A stretch of DNA of 10,145 nucleotides. Origin: a bacterium. GTDB lineage: Bacteria; BMS3Abin14. Under the pieces are notes generated by a model. It was not told the origin of the DNA. It saw only the letters and a list, made by a program, of their open reading frames with translations, and made no database searches. The position numbers and the translations under genes were made by a program. Below, one piece after another: positions 1-6,801 of the stretch (its first letter is position 1; each line of letters opens with the position of its first letter). The DNA lies in assembly GCA_020352595.1 (NCBI GenBank), contig CP070682.1:1852524-1862668 (forward strand), given 5' to 3'.

Positions 1-12
1 AGGAAACTTCAT
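1..12 (-). CDS. 5' end of next gene after lysA (first four codons only)
   Basis: An ATG (12-10) opens a frame reading M-K-F-P before the window ends. A GGAGG Shine-Dalgarno stretch (21-17) lies 4 bases upstream, slightly short but workable spacing. It is on the same strand as lysA and 123 bases beyond its stop. By analogy with related arg/lys clusters, dapA or dapF would be a natural neighbour, and both can begin with short peptides of this kind, but four codons cannot decide it. The presence of a start is moderately supported; its identity is not. Confidence 0.45.
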
Positions 13-135
13 TATACCTCCATGTCAGAACGATGACACCGGATCAAGGACCTCATCCCCTCAGGTCCGGGGCGGCAGCCTGCGGACCGGCAGGACGGAC
101 GTCTACCCGGGCTCTCGCCTCTGCACGCCGGTCGG
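13..135 (-). other. lysA downstream spacer with alternative hairpins
   Basis: This 123-base spacer separates the lysA stop from the next start. On the transcript strand, GGTCCG (88-83) pairs with CGGACC (69-64), with an inner GGC/GCC stem in the loop. The same GGACCT segment (68-63) can instead pair with AGGTCC (53-48) around a 9-base loop, so the two hairpins exclude each other. Neither is followed by a U run, so no standard intrinsic terminator is visible. A TATAAT string at 16-11 has no well-placed -35 partner and overlaps the next start codon. Short GC-rich stems can arise by chance here. Confidence 0.3.
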
Positions 136-1389
136 TCATTCCTTGAAGAACCTCTCTCCCCTGATCAGGTCCTCGTGGCTCTCCCGGTCGCGCACCACCT
201 GGTACCGGTCCCCGCGCACCATCACCTCGGCCACCCGGGGTCTGGAGTTGTACTGTGATGACATGGGAAAGCCGTACGCCCCCGCGCTCATGACGGCGAT
301 GAGTTCTCCGCTGGTCACGGCCGGCAGCTTGTGGTCCCTGGCCAGAAAATCGGTGGATTCACATACGGGCCCCACCACGTCCACGATCTGCTCCTCGCGG
401 TCCTCCGCCCGGATGACCGGGACCACCTGCTGGTAGGCCCCGTAAAGGCTGGGTCTTATGAGGTCGTTCATGGCCGCGTCCACGATGACGAACTCCCTCG
501 TGGCACCCTTCTTGTTGTAGAGGACCCTGGAGACGAGGATGCCGGCGTTCCCGACAATGACCCTCCCCGGTTCCAGGATGACCGTTCTGTCCCGGGTGCC
601 GAGGGCCTGGATGATGGTTTCGGCGTAGTTGGAGGGCAGCGGCGGGGACTCCTCGTCGTAAACGATGCCGAGGCCGCCGCCGACGTCAACGTACCGGATG
701 GGGATCCCCTCGCCCTCAAGCTTGCCCACCAGGCCCATGATCCGCCTGACCGCCTCGCCGAAGGGCTCCGAGGTGGTGAGCTGCGAGCCGATGTGGCAGT
801 CCACACCCACCACCTGGACATGGTCCATGGCCGCGGCGTCCCTGTAGAGGGCAAGGGCCTCGGTCACCGGGATGCCGAACTTGTTCTTCTTCAGGCCCGT
901 CGAGATGTATGGATGGGTCTTGGGATCCACGTCGGGGTTCACCCTGAGGGCCAGCGGCGCCTTCCTGGACATCTCCCTCGCCGTTGAGTTGATGGCGTGC
1001 AGCTCCTGCGCCGACTCCACGTTGAACATCAGGATGCCTGCGTCGAGGGCCTGCCTGATCTCCTCGACCCTCTTGCCCACCCCGGAGAAAACGATCTTCT
1101 GCGCCGGGATGCCCGCGCGCATGGCCCTGTAGAGCTCGCCTCCGGAAACGATGTCCGCCCCCGCCCCGAGGTCTGCCAGCAGCCTCAGCACGGCCAGATT
1201 GGAGTTGGCCTTGACGGAATAGCAGACGATGTGCTCCACCGCTGAGAAAGCCTGGGTGAAGACCGTGAAATGCCTCTCGATGGTGGACGCGCTGTACAGG
1301 TAGAAGGGGGTTCCCACCTCGGCGGCGATCCGCTCGACGGGGACCTCCTCGCAGTAGAGCTCCCTGCCTCTGTATTCGAAAAAGTTCAT
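136..1389 (-). CDS. lysA: diaminopimelate decarboxylase
   Basis: LysA is a cytoplasmic PLP enzyme (fold III, alanine-racemase-like barrel) that decarboxylates meso-diaminopimelate to L-lysine, the last step of the DAP pathway. In the 417-residue product the PLP lysine is K60 in [14 protein letters not shown] (199-204), the phosphate-binding GGGLG (237-241), EPGR (273-276), the CESTD active-site motif (343-347) and GAYG (370-373) are all present and in order. The length fits the family. I chose the ATG at 1389, giving [11 protein letters not shown]; the frame stays open to an upstream ATG at 1440, but that adds 17 low-complexity residues not expected in LysA. The ribosome site is weak (a GGA about 8 bases upstream). 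It lies 114 bases after the lipoprotein gene, a common pairing in proteobacteria. Identity is firm; the start is probable. Confidence 0.96.
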   Translation of the reverse strand: MNFFEYRGRELYCEEVPVERIAAEVGTPFYLYSASTIERHFTVFTQAFSAVEHIVCYSVKANSNLAVLRLLADLGAGADIVSGGELYRAMRAGIPAQKIVFSGVGKRVEEIRQALDAGILMFNVESAQELHAINSTAREMSRKAPLALRVNPDVDPKTHPYISTGLKKNKFGIPVTEALALYRDAAAMDHVQVVGVDCHIGSQLTTSEPFGEAVRRIMGLVGKLEGEGIPIRYVDVGGGLGIVYDEESPPLPSNYAETIIQALGTRDRTVILEPGRVIVGNAGILVSRVLYNKKGATREFVIVDAAMNDLIRPSLYGAYQQVVPVIRAEDREEQIVDVVGPVCESTDFLARDHKLPAVTSGELIAVMSAGAYGFPMSSQYNSRPRVAEVMVRGDRYQVVRDRESHEDLIRGERFFKE

Positions 1390-1503
1390 CTCGGTCCGTT
1401 TCCGCTCCGCGTCGGGCCCGCCTGCCGGGCTGGGCGGCACGCATGGATGTGAGGACGGTCCCTGTTTAAAGTCCGCAAACCTAACAGAGGTGGTCGCCGT
1501 GTG

Positions 1504-1653
1504 TCAATGCGCATCGCCCTGTTTTTGCGGCGCATCGGGGGAGGGGCCCCACGGCCCGGAAGGGTTGGCGGGCGGGCCCTTGACACCACAGGCCGCGAGA
1601 AGCACCAGGAGCGCCAGAAGGCTAGCGGCTGCGAACCTGCTCAAGCCACGCAC
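1504..1653 (-). CDS. lptM: small LptM-type outer-membrane lipoprotein
   Basis: A 49-residue protein with a lipoprotein signal peptide: a basic n-region (MRGLSR), a hydrophobic stretch of about 15 residues, and the lipobox L-A-A-C with the modified cysteine near residue 23. CGVKGPP follows at once, matching the CGxKGP signature of the LptM (YifL-like) family, which in E. coli helps mature the LPS transporter LptD. The rest is a short Pro/Gly-rich tail. The GTG at 1653 is preferred because GGAGG (1664-1660) lies 6 bases before it; an upstream ATG at 1671 has no suitably spaced ribosome site. The gene begins inside argH, overlapping its last 32 bases in another frame, and precedes lysA, the usual context for this family. 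The role in LPS transport is inferred from the family. Confidence 0.8.
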   Translation of the reverse strand: MRGLSRFAAASLLALLVLLAACGVKGPPANPSGPWGPSPDAPQKQGDAH

Positions 1654-3013
1654 GGGCTTCCTCCATGGCATCCTGGACACGTCCGGGGGCCGTACCTCCA
1701 GGGACGTCCCTGTGCTGGACAGAGAGGTCAACCCTGAGGAAATCGTACACATCCTCCTCGATGTGCGGGCACCGCTCGCGCATCTGCTCCAGGGGCAGTT
1801 CGGCCAGTCCGCACCCCCTCTCGAGGCAGAGGGCCACCAGGTTGCCGGTGATCCCGTGCGCCTCCCGGAACGGGATCCCCTTCCGGACCAGGTAGTCCGC
1901 GAGGTCCGTGGCGGTGACGAGGCCGTCCTGGGCCGCTTTGCCGAGACGGCCGCTGTCGAAGATGAGCCCCCCCATGAGACCGGCCATGACCTCGAGGGAC
2001 CCGACCAGCGTCCCGGCCGCGTCGAAGACGGGTTCCTTGTCCTCCTGCAGATCCCTGTTGTAGGTCAGGGGAAGCCCTTTCAGGACCACCAGGAGAGTGG
2101 TGAGGTTGCCGATGGCCCTCCCGGCCTTGCCCCTGATGAGTTCCGCCGGATCGGGGTTCTTCTTCTGCGGCATCATGCTGCTGCCCGTGGAGAAGGCGTC
2201 GGGCAGGATCACGAAGGAGAACTCGGAAGAGGACCACAGGATGATCTCCTCTGCGATGCGGCTCAGGTGGACCTGCGCCAGAGCCGCATTGAAGAGGAAC
2301 TGGGCGGCGAAATCCCGGTCCGCCACCGTGTCCATGCTGTTGCGCGTGACGGTCTCGAAGCCCAGTTCCCGGGCCGTCATCTCCCTGTCGATGGGCAAGG
2401 ATGTGCCGGCCAGCGCGCCGGCGCCCAGGGGAGACTGCCCCAGGCTCTCCCACGCCGCCGCGAACCTCTCGTGGTCACGCCGCAGCATCTCGAACCAGGC
2501 AAGGAGGTGATGGGAGAGGAGCACGGGCTGGGCCCTCTGCAGGTGCGTGTAGCCGGGGATAAGGGTGCCGAACTGCTCCTCCGCTCTCTCGAGGATGGTC
2601 CCGAGCAGTTCCACCAGACAGCCGCGGATCCTTACCGACGCGTCCCTGATGTAGAGCTTCAGGTCGAGAACGACCTGGTCGTTCCTGCTCCTCGCCGTGT
2701 GAAGCCGCCCGCCCGCATCTCCTATCCTGGCGGTGAGGATGGCCTCGAGGTTCATGTGAACGTCCTCCAGAGCCGGATCCCACGGGTCACCCCCCGCCTC
2801 GAGTTCCGCCAGAATCTGCTCGAGCCCTTCGACGATGAGGTCGGCGTCCGCCTGGGGGATGATCCCCGTCTTTCCCAGCATCATGGCGTGGGCGATGCTT
2901 CCCCGTATGTCCTGGGGGTAGAGCTCCCTGTCGAAGGAGATGGATTCGGAAAACTTCTCCAGAATCTGGGAAGTGGACTTCTCGAAACGGCCCTGCCAGG
3001 GTTTTCGTGTCAT
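1622..3013 (-). CDS. argH: argininosuccinate lyase
   Basis: ArgH splits argininosuccinate into arginine and fumarate, the final step of arginine synthesis, as a cytoplasmic homotetramer of the fumarase/aspartase superfamily. In the 463-residue product the conserved regions are all present: WQGRF near the N-terminus, TARSRND (106-112), HLQRAQP (157-163) and the mobile signature loop GSSMMPQKKNPD (277-288) with its catalytic serine. Length is typical. The ATG at 3013 is chosen because GAGGAG (3024-3019) lies 5 bases before it; a GTG at 3019 in the same frame would lie on that Shine-Dalgarno itself. argH is separated from argG by two non-arginine genes and by a 174-base gap, so it may have its own promoter, though I see no clear -35/-10 pair. 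It ends in TAG, unlike most neighbours (TGA). Confidence 0.97.
   Translation of the reverse strand: MTRKPWQGRFEKSTSQILEKFSESISFDRELYPQDIRGSIAHAMMLGKTGIIPQADADLIVEGLEQILAELEAGGDPWDPALEDVHMNLEAILTARIGDAGGRLHTARSRNDQVVLDLKLYIRDASVRIRGCLVELLGTILERAEEQFGTLIPGYTHLQRAQPVLLSHHLLAWFEMLRRDHERFAAAWESLGQSPLGAGALAGTSLPIDREMTARELGFETVTRNSMDTVADRDFAAQFLFNAALAQVHLSRIAEEIILWSSSEFSFVILPDAFSTGSSMMPQKKNPDPAELIRGKAGRAIGNLTTLLVVLKGLPLTYNRDLQEDKEPVFDAAGTLVGSLEVMAGLMGGLIFDSGRLGKAAQDGLVTATDLADYLVRKGIPFREAHGITGNLVALCLERGCGLAELPLEQMRERCPHIEEDVYDFLRVDLSVQHRDVPGGTAPGRVQDAMEEARAWLEQVRSR
1660..1664 (-). promoter_or_regulatory. Shine-Dalgarno deciding the lipoprotein start
   Basis: GGAGG on the minus strand, 6 bases before the GTG at 1653, favours that start over the ATG at 1671. 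It lies within the argH coding sequence, so ribosomes finishing argH would pass over it, which suits translational coupling. Confidence 0.65.
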
Positions 3014-3018
3014 CTTCA

Positions 3019-3024
3019 CTCCTC
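3019..3024 (-). promoter_or_regulatory. Shine-Dalgarno deciding the argH start
   Basis: GAGGAG on the minus strand, 5 bases before the ATG at 3013. The TGA of a short upstream open frame (3025-3023) overlaps its first bases, so a ribosome ending there would sit directly on the argH initiation site. Confidence 0.75.
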
Positions 3025-3142
3025 AAAACGATCCGTGGGGTCTTTCCGCTTCCTCGGGGATGCCGGTGAGCAGGTCCTCTCCAGACATCCTTTCCCACCT
3101 GGAAGGGCCCGCCGGTCGGAAGACCCCCGTCACCTTCAACAT
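3023..3142 (-). other. candidate short ORF in the nitrilase-argH gap
   Basis: The 174-base gap between the nitrilase-like gene and argH contains an open frame that could give 39 residues from ATG 3142, or 21 from the internal ATG 3088. The internal ATG has the better ribosome site, AGGTGG 6 bases upstream. The TGA overlaps the argH Shine-Dalgarno. The frame is continuous with that of the nitrilase-like gene after its stop. I do not recognise the peptide; it has no signal peptide, membrane segment or run of arginine codons that would suggest an attenuation leader. It may be chance. Confidence 0.2.
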
Positions 3143-3163
3143 GACCCGGGAGGACCTCGGGTC
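3143..3163 (-). other. hairpin just after the nitrilase-like gene
   Basis: On the transcript strand, GACCCG (3163-3158) pairs with CGGGTC (3148-3143) around a 9-base loop, 24 bases after the nitrilase-like stop. No U run follows, so it is not a standard intrinsic terminator. It could stabilise the 3' end of the upstream message or be chance in GC-rich DNA. It ends right before the ATG at 3142. Confidence 0.3.
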
Positions 3164-3187
3164 GGTCTCGTGGTGAGGGAAGAGCCG

Positions 3188-4195
3188 TCACAGGTACAGG
3201 CGGGTGCCGTTGCCGAACCTCAGCCTGCTGACGGGAGTCCCGAGGAAATCGTCGGTCTTGTACTCGGAAAGCTTTATCCTCGGGAGCCTGTGGCGGACGC
3301 CGCAGAGGATGCTGGAGTAGCCGAAGGTGTCCGTTCCGGAGGTACCGGCCAGCTCGGTCTCCGCGGAGGTGTTGACGAAGACCGTGAGCGTGTCCCGGGT
3401 TCCCGGTGTCTTGAAAAGGTGTTCCCCGTAGAACCCCGTGGCCACGTCGCGGAACACCTTGTGTTCCGGTTTGGGATTGCACTGGATCACGACGAGCATG
3501 TCCAGGTTCTGATGGTGGCGGTAATAGATCTCGTTGGCCTTCTCGATGATGGCCATGATGTTGGAGTGCTGCAGGTCCCTGTAGACGTAGTCGAAGCAGA
3601 TCAGGGGCATGAAGTTGAAAGGCACCTGTTCACATCTGAAGAGAAGGAACGTCTTCCCCTTGTAGAGGTCAAAGAGGTGGTCGACGGTCTCCTCCCCGGC
3701 GAAGGGGTGCGTCTTGGCCGAGAAGAAGCAGCGGGTCCTTCCGCTCCGCTCCTTGATGATGGTCACGCATGTATTGACGGGTTTGGACCTGGTGTCCTCT
3801 CCGCTGTCGGCCATGACGGAATTGAGCGTCTGGACGTTGTCCTCCATGAACCGTTCCAGCAGTTCCCGGTACTGACTGAGGGTGATGTGCTCGATGCCGA
3901 AGACCAGAACGAGGTTTTCGTGGAGGTGGCGCTCGATGACTTCGAGAGCGCGGTCGAAGGCCGCGTACGGAAGGGTGCTTTCCGGCTGGATGATGAAGTG
4001 CGGCCGGTCCTCTACCGGCTGCTGAGCCGCGACCTGGAGGACCGAAAGGAACACCTCGGCCTGGGTTTCGGCCTCGACGATCTTGAAGAGCCGCCCCTCA
4101 AGGTGAAGCCTGTTGGGTGTCTGGGCTATGAGGGTGTTCACACCCGACCCCAGCGGCATCTCCAGGTCCACGCTGTGTTCGATGATGTGCACCAT
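3188..4195 (-). CDS. divergent nitrilase-superfamily (carbon-nitrogen hydrolase) protein
   Basis: A 335-residue protein without signal peptide or membrane helix. It appears to carry the Glu-Lys-Cys triad of the nitrilase fold: E72 in IIQPEST, K161 in FSAKTHPF, and C200 in LICFDY. E169, 8 residues after the lysine, fits the second conserved acid of the family. The later VFVNTS (272-277) and FGYSSI (291-296) resemble the N-x-S and G-x-S strands that follow the cysteine in nitrilases. Family members hydrolyse or condense amides and nitriles, but overall this sequence does not look like a standard amidase, NAD synthetase domain or N-carbamoylputrescine amidase, so no substrate can be named. It resembles in style the nitrilase domains fused to some bacterial reverse transcriptases, but no transcriptase is here. 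It starts 3 bases after the Nudix stop with only a weak ribosome site, suggesting coupled translation. Fold probable; function unknown. Confidence 0.7.
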   Translation of the reverse strand: MVHIIEHSVDLEMPLGSGVNTLIAQTPNRLHLEGRLFKIVEAETQAEVFLSVLQVAAQQPVEDRPHFIIQPESTLPYAAFDRALEVIERHLHENLVLVFGIEHITLSQYRELLERFMEDNVQTLNSVMADSGEDTRSKPVNTCVTIIKERSGRTRCFFSAKTHPFAGEETVDHLFDLYKGKTFLLFRCEQVPFNFMPLICFDYVYRDLQHSNIMAIIEKANEIYYRHHQNLDMLVVIQCNPKPEHKVFRDVATGFYGEHLFKTPGTRDTLTVFVNTSAETELAGTSGTDTFGYSSILCGVRHRLPRIKLSEYKTDDFLGTPVSRLRFGNGTRLYL

Positions 4196-4198
4196 CGG

Positions 4199-4612
4199 TC
4201 AGGAGCCCATGACTTTCGAGAGGATGTGCCTTGTCCCGTCGCTGATGTCCAGGCCCCTGACCTTCTCGTCGTCGGCCCAGATCACCTCGGCGATCTCCTC
4301 GTTGGGGGCCAGTTCGCCGCCCTTGGGGGAAGCCAGGTAGTAAAGTATCACGTAGTGCTCCCTGTGCTCCCCTGACGGAACGATCTCGAAGATGTCCACC
4401 AGCCCCTCCACGTGGACGTCAAGCCCCACCTCCTCCAGGACCTCCCTTTTGAGGGCCACCGTTATGGGCTCCCCGAGGTCGATCTTGCCTCCGGGCATGA
4501 CCCACTTGCCCATGTAGGGCGGAATGGCCCGCTTCGTCAGGAGGACGTGTCCGGTTTTGTTCCGGACCACCGCCACCACGGCGGTCCTCACGGCCTTTTT
4601 TGTATACCGCAT
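4199..4612 (-). CDS. Nudix hydrolase
   Basis: A 137-residue cytoplasmic protein with a perfect Nudix box, G-x5-E-x7-R-E-U-x-E-E-x-G-U, at residues 42-64; the metal-binding glutamates are E57, E60 and E61. Nudix enzymes hydrolyse nucleoside diphosphates linked to another group. The single compact domain and the GKWVMPGGK approach to the box resemble MutT/ADP-ribose pyrophosphatase-type members, but the box alone does not reveal the substrate. The frame stays open far upstream inside argG; the ATG at 4612 is chosen because it begins the recognisable domain and shares its A with the last base of the argG stop (TGATG), a classic coupling arrangement. The nitrilase-like gene follows 3 bases after its stop. 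The pair may act together on a damaged or modified nucleotide or amide; that is inference. Confidence 0.92.
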   Translation of the reverse strand: MRYTKKAVRTAVVAVVRNKTGHVLLTKRAIPPYMGKWVMPGGKIDLGEPITVALKREVLEEVGLDVHVEGLVDIFEIVPSGEHREHYVILYYLASPKGGELAPNEEIAEVIWADDEKVRGLDISDGTRHILSKVMGS

Positions 4613-5826
4613 CACGATTTGGATCTCTTGATCATGGACTGGATCCTCAGCCTCAGGGCATTGACCTTGATGAACCCGGTCGAGTCCGCCTGATCGAACA
4701 CCGTCTCCTCCTCGAAGGTGGCGAAGTCCGGCACGTAGAGGGACACCGGCGATCTCCTGCCCGCGACAGAGCACCTGCCCTTGAACAGTTTCATCCTCGC
4801 CGTTCCGGTGACGCCCTTCTGGGTCTCGTCCATGCACTTCCTCAGCCAGTCCATTTCGGGTGAGAACCAGTAGCCGTTGTAGATCAGCTCTGAAAATCGA
4901 GGGGTGAGGCCGTCGCGCAGGTGCATGATCTCCCTGTCCATGGTGATGGATTCCACCGCCCTGTGGGCCATGTGGAGGATGGTGCCACCCGGCGTCTCGT
5001 AAACACCCCTGGATTTCATGCCGATGTACCGGTTCTCCACCATGTCGACCCTGCCGACGCCGTGCCGGCCGCCCACCTCGTTCAGGCGCGCCAGAAGGCT
5101 CGCGGGCGAGAGGACCTCGCGGTCCACCGAGACCGGGGTGCCGTCCTCGAAGTCCACTTCCACGTACTCCGGTTTGTCGGGGGCGCTTTCGGGGGCCGTC
5201 GTCAGCGTGAACATGGACTCGTCCGGTTCCATCCAGGGGTCCTCGAGGATGCCTCCCTCGTAGCTGATGTGCAGGAGGTTCCGGTCGCTGCTGTACGGCT
5301 TTTCCTTGGTGACGGGGATGGGGATGTCGTGCTTCCTGGCGTATTCCATGAGCGCGGTCCTGCTTCCGAGGTCCCACTCCCTCCACGGCGCGATGACCTT
5401 GATGCCGGGCATGAGGGTGTGGTAGGCCAGTTCGAACCTCACCTGGTCGTTGCCCTTGCCTGTCGCCCCGTGGGAGACGGCATCGGCGCCCACCCGCCGG
5501 GCCACCTCCACCTGGGCCTTGGCGATGATGGGCCGGGCTATGCTGGTCCCCAGGAGATAATATCCCTCGTAGACGGCGTTGCCGCGCAGGGCCGGGAAGA
5601 CGAAGTCCCTGACGAACTCCTCCTTGACGTCCTCGATGTGCACCTCGCTGGCCCCGGTCCTGAGGGCCTTTTCGCGGATGCCCTTCATCTCGTCGCCCTG
5701 GCCGAGATCAGCGGCGTATGCGATGACTTCGCACCGGTACTCCTCCCTGAGCCAGGTGAGGATGACCGATGTGTCCAGCCCGCCCGAATAGGCGAGGACG
5801 ACTTTCTTGACATCTGCTCTGCTCAT
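4612..5826 (-). CDS. argG: argininosuccinate synthase
   Basis: ArgG joins citrulline and aspartate at the cost of ATP to AMP and pyrophosphate, giving argininosuccinate, the substrate of ArgH. The 404-residue product has the N-type ATP pyrophosphatase loop AYSGGLDTS at 12-20, the [10 protein letters not shown] segment at 90-99, and the [13 protein letters not shown] aspartate/citrulline-binding motif at 120-132. Length is standard. The ATG at 5826 has a purine-rich ribosome site (GAGGGGG) just upstream and lies 54 bases after the argF stop, the only real gap in the argB to nitrilase run. Its stop overlaps the Nudix start by one base. Confidence 0.98.
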   Translation of the reverse strand: MSRADVKKVVLAYSGGLDTSVILTWLREEYRCEVIAYAADLGQGDEMKGIREKALRTGASEVHIEDVKEEFVRDFVFPALRGNAVYEGYYLLGTSIARPIIAKAQVEVARRVGADAVSHGATGKGNDQVRFELAYHTLMPGIKVIAPWREWDLGSRTALMEYARKHDIPIPVTKEKPYSSDRNLLHISYEGGILEDPWMEPDESMFTLTTAPESAPDKPEYVEVDFEDGTPVSVDREVLSPASLLARLNEVGGRHGVGRVDMVENRYIGMKSRGVYETPGGTILHMAHRAVESITMDREIMHLRDGLTPRFSELIYNGYWFSPEMDWLRKCMDETQKGVTGTARMKLFKGRCSVAGRRSPVSLYVPDFATFEEETVFDQADSTGFIKVNALRLRIQSMIKRSKS

Positions 5827-5880
5827 GTTTCCCCCTCACTTGAACACGTTGGCCTCGGGACGCTGGACCGTCCCCTCGGA

Positions 5881-6801
5881 CTATCCTATGAGCCACTCCA
5901 GGAGCGCCTTCTGGGAATGCAGCCGGTTCTCCGCCTGCTGGATGATGATGCACCGCGGATGGTCCATCATCTCGTCCGTGATCTCCTCGCCCCGGTTGGC
6001 GGGCAGGCAGTGCATCATGCGTGCGTCGGGGTCGGCGAGGGCCAGCAGGCCGGCGTTGAGCTGGTAGGGTCCCAGGTCGCGGCGGCGCCTCTCCGTCTCC
6101 TCCTCCTGCCCCATGCTGGTCCACACGTCTGTGTAGAGGAAATGCGCTCCCCCGGCCGCCTCCGCGGGGTCCCTGACCACCCTCACCGAGCCCCCTGATC
6201 TCCCGGCCATGGCGATGCTGTATTCCAGGTATTGGGGATCGGGATCGTATCCCTCGGGGCAGGCCATCACGAAGTCGGTCCCCATCATGGCGCACCCGAC
6301 CATGAGGCTGTTGGCCACATTGTTCCCGTCACCCAGGTAGGCCACGCGCACCCCGGAAGTCCGCCCGCTGACCTCGTTGATGGTGAGCAGGTCGCCGAGG
6401 GCCTGGCAGGGGTGGGCCCGGTCGGTCAGGGCGTTGATGACGGGTATGGTGGCTTCCCTGGCCAGGACCACCAGGGTCTCGTGGGAGTAGGTCCTCACAA
6501 CGAGGGCGGACAGGTAACGCGAAAGGACCCTTGCCGTGTCGTGCAATGTCTCGCCCCTGGAAAGCTGGACATCCTGCGTGCTCAGGAAGATGGTCTGGCC
6601 GCCGAGCTGATAGATGCCCACCTCGAAGGAGACCCTGGTCCTCGTGGAGGGTTTCTCGAACAGGAGTCCCACGCTCCTTCCTATGAGGGGGCAGTGCGAG
6701 GCTCCCAGCTTCCCTTCCTTCATCTTCAGGGCTCGCTCCAGGAGCATGGACACGGTCTCCGGTTTCTGGTCGAGGAGGGTCAGGAAATCGCGTTTCTTCA
6801 C
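5881..6801 (-). CDS. argF: ornithine carbamoyltransferase
   Basis: ArgF transfers the carbamoyl group of carbamoyl phosphate to ornithine, forming citrulline. The 306-residue protein carries the carbamoyl-phosphate motif STRTR (52-56), HPCQ (130-133), DVWTSMG (225-231) and the ornithine-side HCLP loop (264-267). The SMG and HCLP motifs point to ornithine rather than acetylornithine or aspartate as second substrate. The HCLP loop continues A-N-R-G-E-E, where A-H-R-G-E-E is commoner; this position is variable. The GTG start at 6801 overlaps the argD stop by 4 bases (GTGA) and has a strong AAGGAGG 9 bases upstream. Confidence 0.97.
   Translation of the reverse strand: MKKRDFLTLLDQKPETVSMLLERALKMKEGKLGASHCPLIGRSVGLLFEKPSTRTRVSFEVGIYQLGGQTIFLSTQDVQLSRGETLHDTARVLSRYLSALVVRTYSHETLVVLAREATIPVINALTDRAHPCQALGDLLTINEVSGRTSGVRVAYLGDGNNVANSLMVGCAMMGTDFVMACPEGYDPDPQYLEYSIAMAGRSGGSVRVVRDPAEAAGGAHFLYTDVWTSMGQEEETERRRRDLGPYQLNAGLLALADPDARMMHCLPANRGEEITDEMMDHPRCIIIQQAENRLHSQKALLEWLIG

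Noticed and set aside
11..16. TATAAT string on the minus strand as a -10 promoter box.
   Set aside because: No -35 element lies 16-18 bases upstream, and the string overlaps the ribosome-site spacer and start codon of the next gene.
1390..1503. Possible terminator or promoter between the lipoprotein gene and lysA.
   Set aside because: A GCCCG/CGGGC hairpin is present but no U run follows, and no convincing -35/-10 pair is visible.
1490..4375. A 961-codon open frame on the plus strand opposite argH, the nitrilase-like gene and the Nudix gene.
   Set aside because: It is the antisense mirror of well-supported genes in GC-rich DNA; the translation is rich in Gly, Asp, Arg and Val with no recognisable domain.
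3188..4612. Whether TGA is recoded (selenocysteine or tryptophan), given the same-frame TGA codons between Nudix, nitrilase and the following open frame.
   Set aside because: TGA is the ordinary stop of argB, argD, argG and lysA here, the Nudix and nitrilase domains look complete before their stops, and no SECIS-like hairpin was evident right after the TGA.
4613..5386. A long N-terminal extension of the Nudix frame running inside argG.
   Set aside because: The extra residues are an out-of-frame reading of argG, rich in Arg, Gly and His; the Nudix domain starts cleanly at the ATG at 4612.
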